DNA of 64,000 bases, from NCBI GenBank assembly GCA_903940125.1, contig CAJAJL010000067.1:62001-126000 (forward strand). The letters run 5' to 3'. The notes under the pieces are model-generated. The model was given only the letters and a program-made list of their open reading frames with translations, was not told where the DNA came from and made no database searches. Position 1 is the stretch's first letter; every line of letters starts with the position of its first letter. This document shows, piece by piece, positions 48,439 through 57,500 of the stretch. The stretch comes from an uncultured Chlorobiaceae bacterium. Lineage in GTDB: Bacteria; Bacteroidota; Chlorobiia; Chlorobiales; Chlorobiaceae. The position numbers and the translations under genes were made by a program.

Positions 48439-48592
48439 CCGTTTTCCCCCTTTTCCGCCGTATTTTAATCCGTTACGGGACTATGTGGTTCCGTACATGG
48501 GAAGATGCATGAAATTTTTCCTGTGCAATGGTTGTTCATTGAGGTTATAGTTAATCCTGTTTATTTTTATTGTTTCCCCGGGAGTTTTGCGT

Positions 48593-48874
48593 ATGAAGTT
48601 ATCGGAATTGAAAGTTGGTGATAGAGCAGAAGTTACGGCGGTAAAGGCAGAAAGTGCTGTACGTCGGAGAATTATGGATATGGGGCTGATAAAAGGCACC
48701 AGATTCAAAGTGCTTAGAGTCGCCCCGCTCGGAGATCCGATGGAGATTGTGTTCAAGGGACTCTATCTTGCCATGAGAAAAAATGAAGCAGATGGAGTTA
48801 TGGTGCGCAAAGTCAATGATGGTGTTTCATGTCCGGCAGCAAAACAGTTCTGGAGGTTTGGAGGCAAGGTATGA
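48593..48874 (+). CDS. feoA: Ferrous iron transport protein FeoA
   Basis: Small SH3-like protein needed for FeoB function. The 93-residue product shows LSELKVGDRAEVTAV, RRIMDMGLIKGTRFKV and PLGDPMEIVFKGLYLAMRKNEA, the usual FeoA pattern. The ATG at 48593 has GGGAG 8 nt upstream and is preferred over the TTG two codons earlier. The extra C-terminal tail of about 18 residues overlaps the feoB leader, and the stop overlaps the feoB ATG by 4 nt, so translation is coupled. Confidence 0.92.
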   Translation: MKLSELKVGDRAEVTAVKAESAVRRRIMDMGLIKGTRFKVLRVAPLGDPMEIVFKGLYLAMRKNEADGVMVRKVNDGVSCPAAKQFWRFGGKV

Positions 48875-51009
48875 GTGACGGCAAAGAGATCAGCATTGCA
48901 CTTGCGGGTAATCCGAATTGCGGAAAATCCTCCCTGTTCAACGCGCTTACAGGCGCTCATCAGAAAGTTGGAAATTTTCCTGGTGTCACCGTTGAAAAGC
49001 ATGAAGGGTATCTCGATTACAAGGGCTACCGGATCAGGGTTGTCGACCTGCCCGGAACCTATTCCCTGACACCGTACTCTCCGGAGGAAATAGTTACAAG
49101 AGAGTATCTTATCAAGGAGCGACCCGATGTCGTTGTCAATGTGCTTGAGGGGCCGAACCTCGAAAGGAACCTCCTGCTGACAACGCAGCTTATGGAGCTT
49201 GAGGTTGATTTCATTGTAGCCCTGAACATGATCGACGAAGTGCAGGAAAAAGGTATTGTTATTCAGATAAAACAGTTGCAGGCGCTTCTCGGTTGTCATA
49301 TTATTCCCACTTCGGCTAAAAAGAAGACAGGGCTTGAGTCATTGCTTGATCATGTGATAAGGGTTTATCGGAAGGATATCCGGATCCGTAAAAACAAACT
49401 TTTTTTTAGTCCTGAACTGGAGTCTTCGGTCGATAAAATCACCTCACTTCTTGTTCATCAGAAGGAACTCGGTGTTTTCAATCCGAGGTGGCTGGCCATC
49501 AAACTGCTTGAAAATGACAGGGAGGTTTACCACCAGGTTCAGCAGTATCCGGTATGGGTGAAAGTTGAACTGGCCTTGCAGGATGCAATCCGGGAAGCTG
49601 AGCATCTGCACGATTCGGAACCCGAGATTCTCATTACCGAAGATCGTCATGCTTTTATCCGGGGTGCGATGAAGGAGTGTGTAAGGCAACCCGAAGAGGG
49701 AAAGGTTACCTTGACTGACTATATTGATATGGTGGTGCTCAACAGGGTGCTTGGACTGCCCTTTTTTTTATTGGTTGTATGGGCGATATTTCAGTTGACC
49801 TTTACGCTCGGTTCATTGTTTACAGGCTGGCTTTCCTTTTTTTTCAGTACAATTTCCTCCCTCGTCGGACCATTTCTTTCGAATGGCACTCTACGCTCCA
49901 TAGTTGTTGACGGTGTTATTGCAGGGGTTGGCGGAGTCCTGATATTTCTTCCCAATATTGTTCTTCTTTTTATTGGACTCTCTTTTCTCGAGGCTTCCGG
50001 TTACATGGCCCGTGCAGCTTTCGTGATTGATCGGGTGATGCATCGTTTCGGTCTGCATGGCAAATCATTTATACCCCTGATCACAGGGTTCGGATGTTCG
50101 ATTCCGGCTATCATGGCTACACGGACACTGAAAAGTCAGACAGACAGGCTTGTCACCATCATGATTATTCCCTTTATGAGTTGCGGGGCCAAACTTCCGG
50201 TATATGTCATGTTGACCGCTGCTTTTTTTGCTCCATCAGTGGCGGCCAACGTCTTGTTCGGTATCTATCTACTCGGTATTGCTGTCGGTCTCTGGACCGC
50301 CTGGCTTCTGAAATCGACTATTCTTAAAATTGATTCAGAGCCGTTTGTCATGGAGCTGCCTCCTTATCGCTGGCCGACATTTGCCTCAGTATTTTTTCAG
50401 GCAAAGATGAAGGCGCTGATGTATGTGAAAAAAGCAGGGACGCTTATTTTAAGTGCAGTCATTATTATCTGGGGGGCAAGCAACTATCCCCGTCAGTCGG
50501 CTCTTGATGCAACTCTTTCGGCAGAAACAGCGCGTATTGCCGCCAGCAGTAAGAATGCTGCTGAAAAAGATGCCCGGACGAAGGCGCTTGACGTTCGCAT
50601 CAAGTCTGAACAGCTCGAATATTCTCTGGCAGGAAGAGCGGGTAAAGTGCTTGAACCCCTGATCAGACCACTTGGTTTTGACTGGCGGATCGGTATTGCC
50701 CTTGTAACGGGGCTGGCTGCAAAAGAGGTGGTTGTTTCCACCATGGGTACGATTTATTCAATCGGGCAGAGTGAAGGAGCTCCGAAAGAGCTGAAATCTA
50801 TTCTCAGGAATGATCCATCATTCAGTCGGGCAACCGCCTTAAGTCTCATGGTGTTTGTACTGCTCTATATTCCCTGTGTGGCAGCAATCGGGGTCATGAA
50901 AAAAGAGGTCGGGCGATGGCGTCCTGTGCTTCTCTATTCTGCGTACTCTTTGTCGGTAGCCTGGGTACTCTCTTTTGCAGTCTACCGGCTTGCCCTTCTT
51001 ATGCCGTGA
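48871..51009 (+). CDS. feoB: Ferrous iron transport protein FeoB
   Basis: Inner-membrane GTPase-linked Fe2+ importer. The 712-residue protein has an N-terminal G domain with GNPNCGKSSLFNALTG (G1), VVDLPGTYSLTPYSPEE (G3) and LNMIDE (G4). A helical dissociation-inhibitor part follows, then eight or so membrane segments with FGCSIPAIMATRTL and FMSCGAKLPVYVML, the Gate motifs. ATG 48871 has GGAGG at 48858 and joins feoA in an ATGA overlap. The last 11 nt overlap the end of the convergent topA gene. Confidence 0.96.
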   Translation: MSDGKEISIALAGNPNCGKSSLFNALTGAHQKVGNFPGVTVEKHEGYLDYKGYRIRVVDLPGTYSLTPYSPEEIVTREYLIKERPDVVVNVLEGPNLERNLLLTTQLMELEVDFIVALNMIDEVQEKGIVIQIKQLQALLGCHIIPTSAKKKTGLESLLDHVIRVYRKDIRIRKNKLFFSPELESSVDKITSLLVHQKELGVFNPRWLAIKLLENDREVYHQVQQYPVWVKVELALQDAIREAEHLHDSEPEILITEDRHAFIRGAMKECVRQPEEGKVTLTDYIDMVVLNRVLGLPFFLLVVWAIFQLTFTLGSLFTGWLSFFFSTISSLVGPFLSNGTLRSIVVDGVIAGVGGVLIFLPNIVLLFIGLSFLEASGYMARAAFVIDRVMHRFGLHGKSFIPLITGFGCSIPAIMATRTLKSQTDRLVTIMIIPFMSCGAKLPVYVMLTAAFFAPSVAANVLFGIYLLGIAVGLWTAWLLKSTILKIDSEPFVMELPPYRWPTFASVFFQAKMKALMYVKKAGTLILSAVIIIWGASNYPRQSALDATLSAETARIAASSKNAAEKDARTKALDVRIKSEQLEYSLAGRAGKVLEPLIRPLGFDWRIGIALVTGLAAKEVVVSTMGTIYSIGQSEGAPKELKSILRNDPSFSRATALSLMVFVLLYIPCVAAIGVMKKEVGRWRPVLLYSAYSLSVAWVLSFAVYRLALLMP

Positions 51010-53395
51010 CTTCGGATGGCTCTTCAGCAGCAGTGGCAATCAAGCCGGACTCTTCTGCTTTAAGAATAATATCGTCTACAGGAATGGTCATGGGTACCGG
51101 TTTGCCATCCGTCATCGTGAGCATGACTGCGGGGTGAGCTTTCAGATGGTCGGCCATGATCGATTCCCAATGGGAGTGGGCACTTTCATCAAGCGTGCTC
51201 CACGCCAGCCGTCCCCTGCACTTTGGAAATTTTGAGCAGCCGAGCCAGAGCCCCCTTTTTCCGCTTCTGAGGTAGAGCGGGGAGCCACACTTCGGGCAGG
51301 CAAGGTCTGTCAGTACCGGAGGGGTTTTCAATGGTTCAATGTGCCGCTGTTTGTTGAGATTAAGCAGCGTATTGCATTTCGGATAGTTAGAACAGGCGAG
51401 AAAAGCACCAAGCCGGCCTTTTCTCAGGAGCATCTGTCCTTCTTTGCAGGAAGGGCAGAGTATGGCAGTCTCTTTGGGTTTTTCTTTGTTCGAGCTTATT
51501 GCCTTGATGTTTTTGCACTTCGGGTAGCATGAACAACCGAGAAATTTTCCGCTGGCTGTCCATTTGATCGTCATCTGGCCAACTCCGCATTTGTCACAGG
51601 TTGTGGTATCGCTGTTTTGCGGAATAACAGGGTCGTCTTTGCGCAGACTGAGTGCAATTTCAAGTGGTCTGTAGAAACTGTCGAGAACCTTTTCGTATTC
51701 GTCGTCACCACTGGCAACTTTATCGAGTTCATCCTCCATGAAAGCGGTAAAGCCAACATTGAAAAGCTCGGGAAAATTGGCAACCAGTATCAGTGATACA
51801 TCCTTGCCGAGTTCTGTCGGCCTGATTTTTTTCTTTTCAAGCTCCACATAGCGACGATCTTGAAGCGTAGAAAAAATTGAGGCATAGGTTGATGGGCGTC
51901 CTATGCCGAAATGGTCGAGATCCTTTACCAGCGTAGCTTCACTGTAGCGTGCAGGCGGGCGGGTAAAGCTCTGTTTCCGGTCGATGTCCGCAATATCAAG
52001 CGGGTCGCTCACAGAGAGGTGTTCGGGCAGTTTTACGGCAGGCTCTTTTTCTATATCTTCTTTGGTTGAGACCTGTGCCTCGTAATCAAGTTCTTTCTGG
52101 TCGTCGAAGACACGCATGAATCCGGGAAACAACACTTTACTGCCGGTTGCCCTGAACTGAAATTTCTGTAAGGAATCCTCAACCTCAACTCTTGTCTGCT
52201 CTATTTTGGCAGGAGCCATCATGGCGGCAAGAAAACGTTTCCAGATCAATTCGTATAATTTAAACTGATCGGTTGAAAGGTACTGTTTCAGTTGTTCAGG
52301 TTTTTTTGAAATGGAGGTCGGTCGTATAGCTTCGTGGGCATCCTGGGCATTTTTTCCTGCTTTTGCAGCGCCGCCGAATCCTATATACTCTTTTCCGAAC
52401 TGTCTGTCTATATATTCCCTGGCCTGAACTATTGCTTCTGCACCGATGCGTGTTGAGTCGGTTCTCATATAGGTAATGAGACCAAGAGCGCCTTCCGTAC
52501 CAAGATCAATTCCCTCATAAAGCTGTTGCGCTATGCGCATGGTTCTCTGCGATCCAAAACCAAGCTGGTTTGATGCAGCCTGCTGCAGCAGAGACGTTGT
52601 AAATGGCAGTGGAGGCTTGCGTTGCTGAGTGCGGGGTGCGATTTCAGCGACAGAGTAATTCCCTTTTCTGATGAGAGCGGCAATGACTTCCGCTTGATCC
52701 TGATTGTTTATTTCCGGCTTATCACCTTCAAAGCGGACAAGTCTTGCTCTGAAAGATTCTTTCTCCGGGGTGACAAAATCAGCAGCAATGCTCCAGAACT
52801 CCTGTATCTGGAAACGGTTGATCTCCGCTTCGCGCTCGCAGATCAGACGGAGTGCGACGGATTGAACCCGTCCGGCAGAGAGGCCGCGCAGAACTACTTT
52901 CCATAAAAAAGGGCTTATCTTGTAGCCAACTATTTTATCAAGGCCCTGACGTGTCTGCTGGGAACGGACAAGCCGGTAGTCGATCTGTCGAGGTTCCTGA
53001 ATGGCCGCGATGATGGCATTTTTAGTGATTTCGTTGAAAAGAACCCGGAATACCGGTTTTTTTGTTACTCCAATTTCGTTGGAGATATGCCATGCAATTG
53101 CTTCTCCTTCCCGGTCAGGGTCAGTGGCAATAAGAATCTCGTCAGCTTCAGCGGCAAGTTTTTTCAACTGCCGGACCACTTTTTCCTTTCCGGGAATGAT
53201 TTCATAACGGGGCTCGTAATGATTGTCAAAATCAAGGCCAATCTCCTTTTTCGGCAGTTCCTTGATATGACCTACTGAAGCGAATACGGTATATTTATCC
53301 CCAAGGTATTTATTGATCGTTTTAGCCTTGGAGGGGGATTCGACAACAATCAGGGTTCTGTTCCTGGCAGATGCAGTTGATGTTTTTAAAGCCAT
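50999..53395 (-). CDS. topA: DNA topoisomerase I
   Basis: Type IA topoisomerase that relaxes negative supercoils. The 798-residue protein begins with the TOPRIM domain (VVESPSKAKTINKYLG; TDPDREGEAIAWH at 91-103). The catalytic tyrosine is Y309 in GLITYMRTDSTRIG. Three C-terminal tetra-cysteine zinc fingers follow (CDKCGVG..., CPSCKEG..., CPKCGSP...), each ending in a YPKC or FPKC motif. A short charged tail ends the protein. It converges on and overlaps feoB by 11 nt. Confidence 0.97.
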   Translation of the reverse strand: MALKTSTASARNRTLIVVESPSKAKTINKYLGDKYTVFASVGHIKELPKKEIGLDFDNHYEPRYEIIPGKEKVVRQLKKLAAEADEILIATDPDREGEAIAWHISNEIGVTKKPVFRVLFNEITKNAIIAAIQEPRQIDYRLVRSQQTRQGLDKIVGYKISPFLWKVVLRGLSAGRVQSVALRLICEREAEINRFQIQEFWSIAADFVTPEKESFRARLVRFEGDKPEINNQDQAEVIAALIRKGNYSVAEIAPRTQQRKPPLPFTTSLLQQAASNQLGFGSQRTMRIAQQLYEGIDLGTEGALGLITYMRTDSTRIGAEAIVQAREYIDRQFGKEYIGFGGAAKAGKNAQDAHEAIRPTSISKKPEQLKQYLSTDQFKLYELIWKRFLAAMMAPAKIEQTRVEVEDSLQKFQFRATGSKVLFPGFMRVFDDQKELDYEAQVSTKEDIEKEPAVKLPEHLSVSDPLDIADIDRKQSFTRPPARYSEATLVKDLDHFGIGRPSTYASIFSTLQDRRYVELEKKKIRPTELGKDVSLILVANFPELFNVGFTAFMEDELDKVASGDDEYEKVLDSFYRPLEIALSLRKDDPVIPQNSDTTTCDKCGVGQMTIKWTASGKFLGCSCYPKCKNIKAISSNKEKPKETAILCPSCKEGQMLLRKGRLGAFLACSNYPKCNTLLNLNKQRHIEPLKTPPVLTDLACPKCGSPLYLRSGKRGLWLGCSKFPKCRGRLAWSTLDESAHSHWESIMADHLKAHPAVMLTMTDGKPVPMTIPVDDIILKAEESGLIATAAEEPSEVTA

Positions 53396-53590
53396 TGATC
53401 AGTCCCGGGAGTAAGAGCGTTACGATTAAATTTTGAAAAAGATAGGTGTTGAAGAGCAAAAAACAAATTTTACCATTTTTGCGCAGTTTAATAAACCTTT
53501 CATTATGTGCAGGAATAGTTCCTTTTCTATTATAAAACCTGCTTCTACGGGGCAGAAAAATATATTTTATTATTATTAAGGGTCTCCTTA

Positions 53591-55357
53591 ATGTTACAGG
53601 GAAATAAAATGCATTCGACAGTCATGCTTCACTCTTCACTTCGTTTATCGTATCGTTTTGCTGTTTTGATGATAGTTGCTCTCATGATGTTTTCTTCCGA
53701 TACTCTTTCAGCTGCGATTGCTCCCCAGGCAGGACGTTCAACAGTGCCTCTCCATGTTACTACCGGAAAAGATCAGGGTTATACTATCAAGGTACTTGTC
53801 AGGAGAGAAGGAAGTGCCCTTATGGTTGATCTTGAATCAATGGCGAGGGCTTTGCGGTTGAGCTTTCGCCGTGAAGCGGGGATGCTGGTTCTTGAGGAAG
53901 CTCTCGGGGTTTCCGGCAGTTCCTGCACAGTCATGATCAATAATAATTTTGCGAAAGTTATTTCCATGGATCCCGATCATCCGAACAGGATTATTCAGTT
54001 GCAGTCTGCGCCTTCATCAATACAATCCAGGATCTATCTCCCGGTCAATCAAGCGTGCAGACTCTTTACCCTATGGCTTGACAGGGAAGTTGTCTATAGT
54101 TATTCCAGCGGGATGATGAATGCATGGTTGAACGGGAAACGTTTTGGAGAATCGGTCGGGCTTGTCGGGTTGGTAAAGAATGAAGAAAAACTTTCAGTTA
54201 AGGGGGGGGAGAGCACGCATGCTGAAGATGTATCAACGGTGATAACCGGTATTGAGATTGAAAAACGGGCAAATGGAGTCATCATAAGTTTTCTGGCATC
54301 CGGAAACCCTGCCCAATCTTCACTGCTCAAGCCTGATGCTGAAGGATATGTATATTTTTCGCTTGAAAAAGCATCATGCGATATCAACACGTTGTCAAAA
54401 ATATACAGCGGGGGAGTCGTCAAGGCAATTACACCGAAACAGTTTGCTGAAGGCGGCTTGCAATTTACTGTCGCTCTTGACAATAAGTCGTTTGAGATTA
54501 CTTCTGTTGAGTTTCATCGTGATGAAAAAAACAATCGTTATGTGCTCTATGTCCGGAGTAATGCCGATGTGCAGGAAATCCGGAAAAAAGAAATTGAACA
54601 GCAGAACGCACAGGTAATCAGCCGGGATGTTGAAAAGTGGAAACTTAATACCATAGTCCTTGATGCCGGTCATGGAGGAAAGGACCCGGGGACAATCGGC
54701 TTCAGTGGTACTCGGGAAAAAGATGTCGCACTGAACATTGTTCACGATCTCGGGACTTTTATTGCACAGAAATGGCAGGATGTGAATGTGGTTTATACAA
54801 GAAAAGATGATCGGTTCATCCCATTGCATGAACGTGGAAAAATAGCAAACCAAAGCGGTGGCAAACTGTTTATAAGCGTTCACTGCAACGCCAGTCCCAA
54901 TCGAAGTGCCCAAGGTTCGGAGGTATATATCCTCGGTCTTCATAAAAACAAGGCAGCTCTTGATGTCGCAATGTTTGAGAATTCGGTGATTCGCCAGGAA
55001 GACAATTTTCAGGAGCAGTACAAAGGATTTTCCGAGGAGCATCTTATCATGAGCAGCATGGCGCAGAATGCATTTGCCAAGCAGTCAACATCCCTGGCTC
55101 AATACATTATCAGGCCTGTCGACAGGCAATCATCAGTCAATAATGCTCGAGGAGTTCGCCAGGCGGGCTTTATGGTGTTGTGGACTCCTTCGATGCCAAG
55201 CATCCTCGTTGAAGTTGGTTACTTATCCAATCCTGAGGAGGAGCAGATGCTTCGAGATCGTCAGGTTCAGACAAAAGTTGCCTATGGTATTTTTAAGGGT
55301 GTGCAGGCTTATCGCAAGAATTACGAAACAATCAGCAAGGCAGCTCTTGCTGAGTGA
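53591..55357 (+). CDS. N-acetylmuramoyl-L-alanine amidase with AMIN domain
   Basis: A 588-residue periplasmic cell-wall hydrolase that removes the stem peptide from MurNAc during daughter-cell separation. A signal peptide (hydrophobic about 20-42) is followed by copper-amine-oxidase-like/AMIN parts (about 60-330) and an amidase_3 domain (about 350-585). Zinc ligands and catalytic acid are seen in VLDAGHGGKDPG, the glutamate of TREKDVALN, ISVHCNASPN, and VEVGYLSNPEEE. A second ATG at 53609 also has a fair ribosome-binding site (AGGGA); the start is uncertain by six residues. Confidence 0.92.
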   Translation: MLQGNKMHSTVMLHSSLRLSYRFAVLMIVALMMFSSDTLSAAIAPQAGRSTVPLHVTTGKDQGYTIKVLVRREGSALMVDLESMARALRLSFRREAGMLVLEEALGVSGSSCTVMINNNFAKVISMDPDHPNRIIQLQSAPSSIQSRIYLPVNQACRLFTLWLDREVVYSYSSGMMNAWLNGKRFGESVGLVGLVKNEEKLSVKGGESTHAEDVSTVITGIEIEKRANGVIISFLASGNPAQSSLLKPDAEGYVYFSLEKASCDINTLSKIYSGGVVKAITPKQFAEGGLQFTVALDNKSFEITSVEFHRDEKNNRYVLYVRSNADVQEIRKKEIEQQNAQVISRDVEKWKLNTIVLDAGHGGKDPGTIGFSGTREKDVALNIVHDLGTFIAQKWQDVNVVYTRKDDRFIPLHERGKIANQSGGKLFISVHCNASPNRSAQGSEVYILGLHKNKAALDVAMFENSVIRQEDNFQEQYKGFSEEHLIMSSMAQNAFAKQSTSLAQYIIRPVDRQSSVNNARGVRQAGFMVLWTPSMPSILVEVGYLSNPEEEQMLRDRQVQTKVAYGIFKGVQAYRKNYETISKAALAE

Positions 55358-55414
55358 CAAACGGGAATTTCAAAGAGAAGCGCGGATATATGCCTTTTTT
55401 TTTTATTATTAAAG

Positions 55415-55446
55415 TTGTCAACCTTGGCGTTGATGCAGGTTGACAT
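55415..55446 (+). promoter_or_regulatory. Candidate BirA operator (biotin box)
   Basis: TTGTCAACC and GGTTGACAT form an inverted repeat with a 14-nt spacer; TGTCAACCT and AGGTTGACA pair perfectly. The known BirA box is TTGTAAACC-N14/15-GGTTTACAA. Only one base per half is changed, and in a compensating way; the last base also differs. It lies 31-62 nt before the birA ATG, ahead of the whole birA-bio gene run. Confidence 0.7.
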
Positions 55447-55476
55447 TTCATTTTTTTGTTTGATTACTCTTCTTTC

Positions 55477-56463
55477 ATGAATGATGTTGCTGCTCAGATT
55501 TTAAATCGATTGTCGAAAGCCGGTGATTTTTTGTCGGGTGAAGAGCTCTCTCGTGATTTTGGGATGACCAGAAGTGCGGTATGGAAGCATATCAGGTTGC
55601 TGCGAGCCGAGGGTTACCATGTGGATGCTTTAACCGGGAGAGGGTATCGACTATCGGGTCTGACCGGACGACCTGTCGAAGCAGAGGTTACTCCGTTTTT
55701 AACCGGGCAACGGTTCGGCAGAAACCTGTTCTATCACCGTGTTACTGCATCGACCAACCTTATGGCGAAGGCTCTTGCCAACGACGGTGCTCCCGAGGGC
55801 AGTGTCGTTGTTGCTGATTCTCAGACAGGGGGTCGGGGTCGAATGGGTCGAACCTGGGTGTCTCCATCAGGGCTCAATCTTTATTTTTCGCTGATTCTGC
55901 GACCTGTGGTTCCATCGATCCGTGTTCCTCAGCTTACGTTACTGGTGGCGGCGGCTATTCATCAAGCGTTGAGCATTGTCGTTCCTGATCTTGTTCCGTT
56001 GATCAAGTGGCCGAACGATATTCTACTCAAGAGCAGGAAGGTTTGCGGCGTACTGTGCGAAATGCAGTCTGAGCCTGATCTAACGCACTTTGTTGTGGTT
56101 GGAATCGGGATCAATGTCAACCAGTCTCTGATGCCGCCTGAACTGCAGAATATTGCAACCTCGCTTTTTTTAGAGACAGGGGGTTTACTTTCGAGACCTG
56201 AGCTTCTTGCTTCTGTTCTGAATCATTTCGAACCCCTCTACGATGCATGGCTTCTTCAGGAGGACCTTGGCTTTATACTTCCCTATCTCGAAAGGTATTC
56301 ACTTCTTCAGTCGAAGCAAGTTACAATTGATCAGTTCAAGGGAACAGTGAGCGGAACAGTTACCGGGATTTCACCGGGAGGAGAGCTGAAGATTGAGAGT
56401 TCAGATGGGCAAGTGCTTTTAATTTCATCTGGAGAAGCCCGTCTGCGCAAAGAGACATTTTAA
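55477..56463 (+). CDS. birA: Biotin--protein ligase and biotin operon repressor BirA
   Basis: Makes biotinyl-5'-AMP, attaches biotin to carrier proteins such as BCCP, and as a dimer represses biotin genes. ATG 55477 gives 328 residues. The N-terminal winged helix is present (LSGEELSRDFGMTRSAVWKH, then LTGRGYRL), so this is a group II, DNA-binding BirA. The ligase core has GGRGRMGRTWVSPSGLNLYF, the adenylate loop, and KWPNDILLKSRKVCGVLCEM. A BirA-box-like repeat precedes it and bioB follows after 20 nt. Confidence 0.94.
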   Translation: MNDVAAQILNRLSKAGDFLSGEELSRDFGMTRSAVWKHIRLLRAEGYHVDALTGRGYRLSGLTGRPVEAEVTPFLTGQRFGRNLFYHRVTASTNLMAKALANDGAPEGSVVVADSQTGGRGRMGRTWVSPSGLNLYFSLILRPVVPSIRVPQLTLLVAAAIHQALSIVVPDLVPLIKWPNDILLKSRKVCGVLCEMQSEPDLTHFVVVGIGINVNQSLMPPELQNIATSLFLETGGLLSRPELLASVLNHFEPLYDAWLLQEDLGFILPYLERYSLLQSKQVTIDQFKGTVSGTVTGISPGGELKIESSDGQVLLISSGEARLRKETF

Positions 56464-56483
56464 TTAAAACGTTTTGATTTCTT

Positions 56484-57488
56484 ATGGATACAAAGACGCT
56501 CCATCCTCAAATTACCGCAGCATATCGGGTACTTGAAACCGGTGAACCAATCAGTCGGGCTGAAGCAGCTCTGCTGGCGGATCTTCCGGGTGAACTTGCG
56601 CTTGATCTCGCAGCTCTGGCAAACAAGGTTAAAAACAGGTATGCAAGTGGTACGGAATCGCTTCATACATGTTCGATAATGAATGCAAAATCGGGGGTGT
56701 GCGGCGAAAATTGCAAGTTTTGTGCTCAGTCACGCCACAACAGGGCAGATATTGAGGTCTATGATCTTGTCGATGAAGAGTCTGTACTTATCGAAGCGCG
56801 AAACTGCATAACGGAGGGTGTTTCCCATTTCGGCATCGTTACCAGTGGTTATGGTTATAAAAAGATAACTCCTGAATTTCAGAGGGTGCTTGCCATGATT
56901 GAGCGGTTGCATGCGGATTTGCCTGATCTGCATGTCTGTGCTTCACTTGGTATTCTGGGTGAAGAGCCTGCGGCAGCTCTTGCTGCTCAGGGGATCGCGC
57001 ATTACAATATCAATATTCAGGTTGCACCGGACAGATACCATGACCTGATTGCTGATACGCATACGGTTGAAGATCGGATCAAGACAATTAAGCTGTTGAG
57101 AAAAAACAATATATCCGTTTGCTGCGGAGGAATTATGGGCGTCGGAGAGTCTATGCAGGATCGTATTGATATGATTTTTACACTCCAGGAGCTCGATGTT
57201 TCCGTCATTCCGCTCAATGTATTGGTTCCGATAAACGGGACACCGCTTGAAGGAAGTGAACCCGTTTCTGTTGCTGACATTGTTAAAACGTTCGCAATAT
57301 GCCGTCTTGCCCATCCTGATAAAATTATAAAGTTTGCTGCTGGTCGCGAAACGATCATGAAGGATTTTCAGGGGCTTCTGATGCTTTCCGGAGCAAACGG
57401 TTATCTTACCGGTGGCTATCTGACCACACGAGGCAGGGACGTTGCTGATGACCGCAGATTTGCAAGTCAGATTGCGAGTTTTAACTGA
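56484..57488 (+). CDS. bioB: Biotin synthase
   Basis: Radical SAM enzyme that inserts sulfur into dethiobiotin, the last step of biotin synthesis. The 334-residue protein has the radical-SAM cysteines in [11 protein letters not shown] (CxxxCxxC), plus the conserved cysteines in LHVCASLG and [15 protein letters not shown] that serve the [2Fe-2S] site, and the late [12 protein letters not shown]. The gap to birA is 20 nt and holds the stop-flanking palindrome AAAACGTTTT. Confidence 0.96.
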   Translation: MDTKTLHPQITAAYRVLETGEPISRAEAALLADLPGELALDLAALANKVKNRYASGTESLHTCSIMNAKSGVCGENCKFCAQSRHNRADIEVYDLVDEESVLIEARNCITEGVSHFGIVTSGYGYKKITPEFQRVLAMIERLHADLPDLHVCASLGILGEEPAAALAAQGIAHYNINIQVAPDRYHDLIADTHTVEDRIKTIKLLRKNNISVCCGGIMGVGESMQDRIDMIFTLQELDVSVIPLNVLVPINGTPLEGSEPVSVADIVKTFAICRLAHPDKIIKFAAGRETIMKDFQGLLMLSGANGYLTGGYLTTRGRDVADDRRFASQIASFN

Positions 57489-57500
57489 TGGAGCCTGTCA

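Noticed and set aside
56466-56475. AAAACGTTTT palindrome between birA and bioB as a BirA site
   Set aside because: Too short and unlike the BirA box; an AT-rich palindrome of this size is expected by chance. The real candidate lies upstream of birA.
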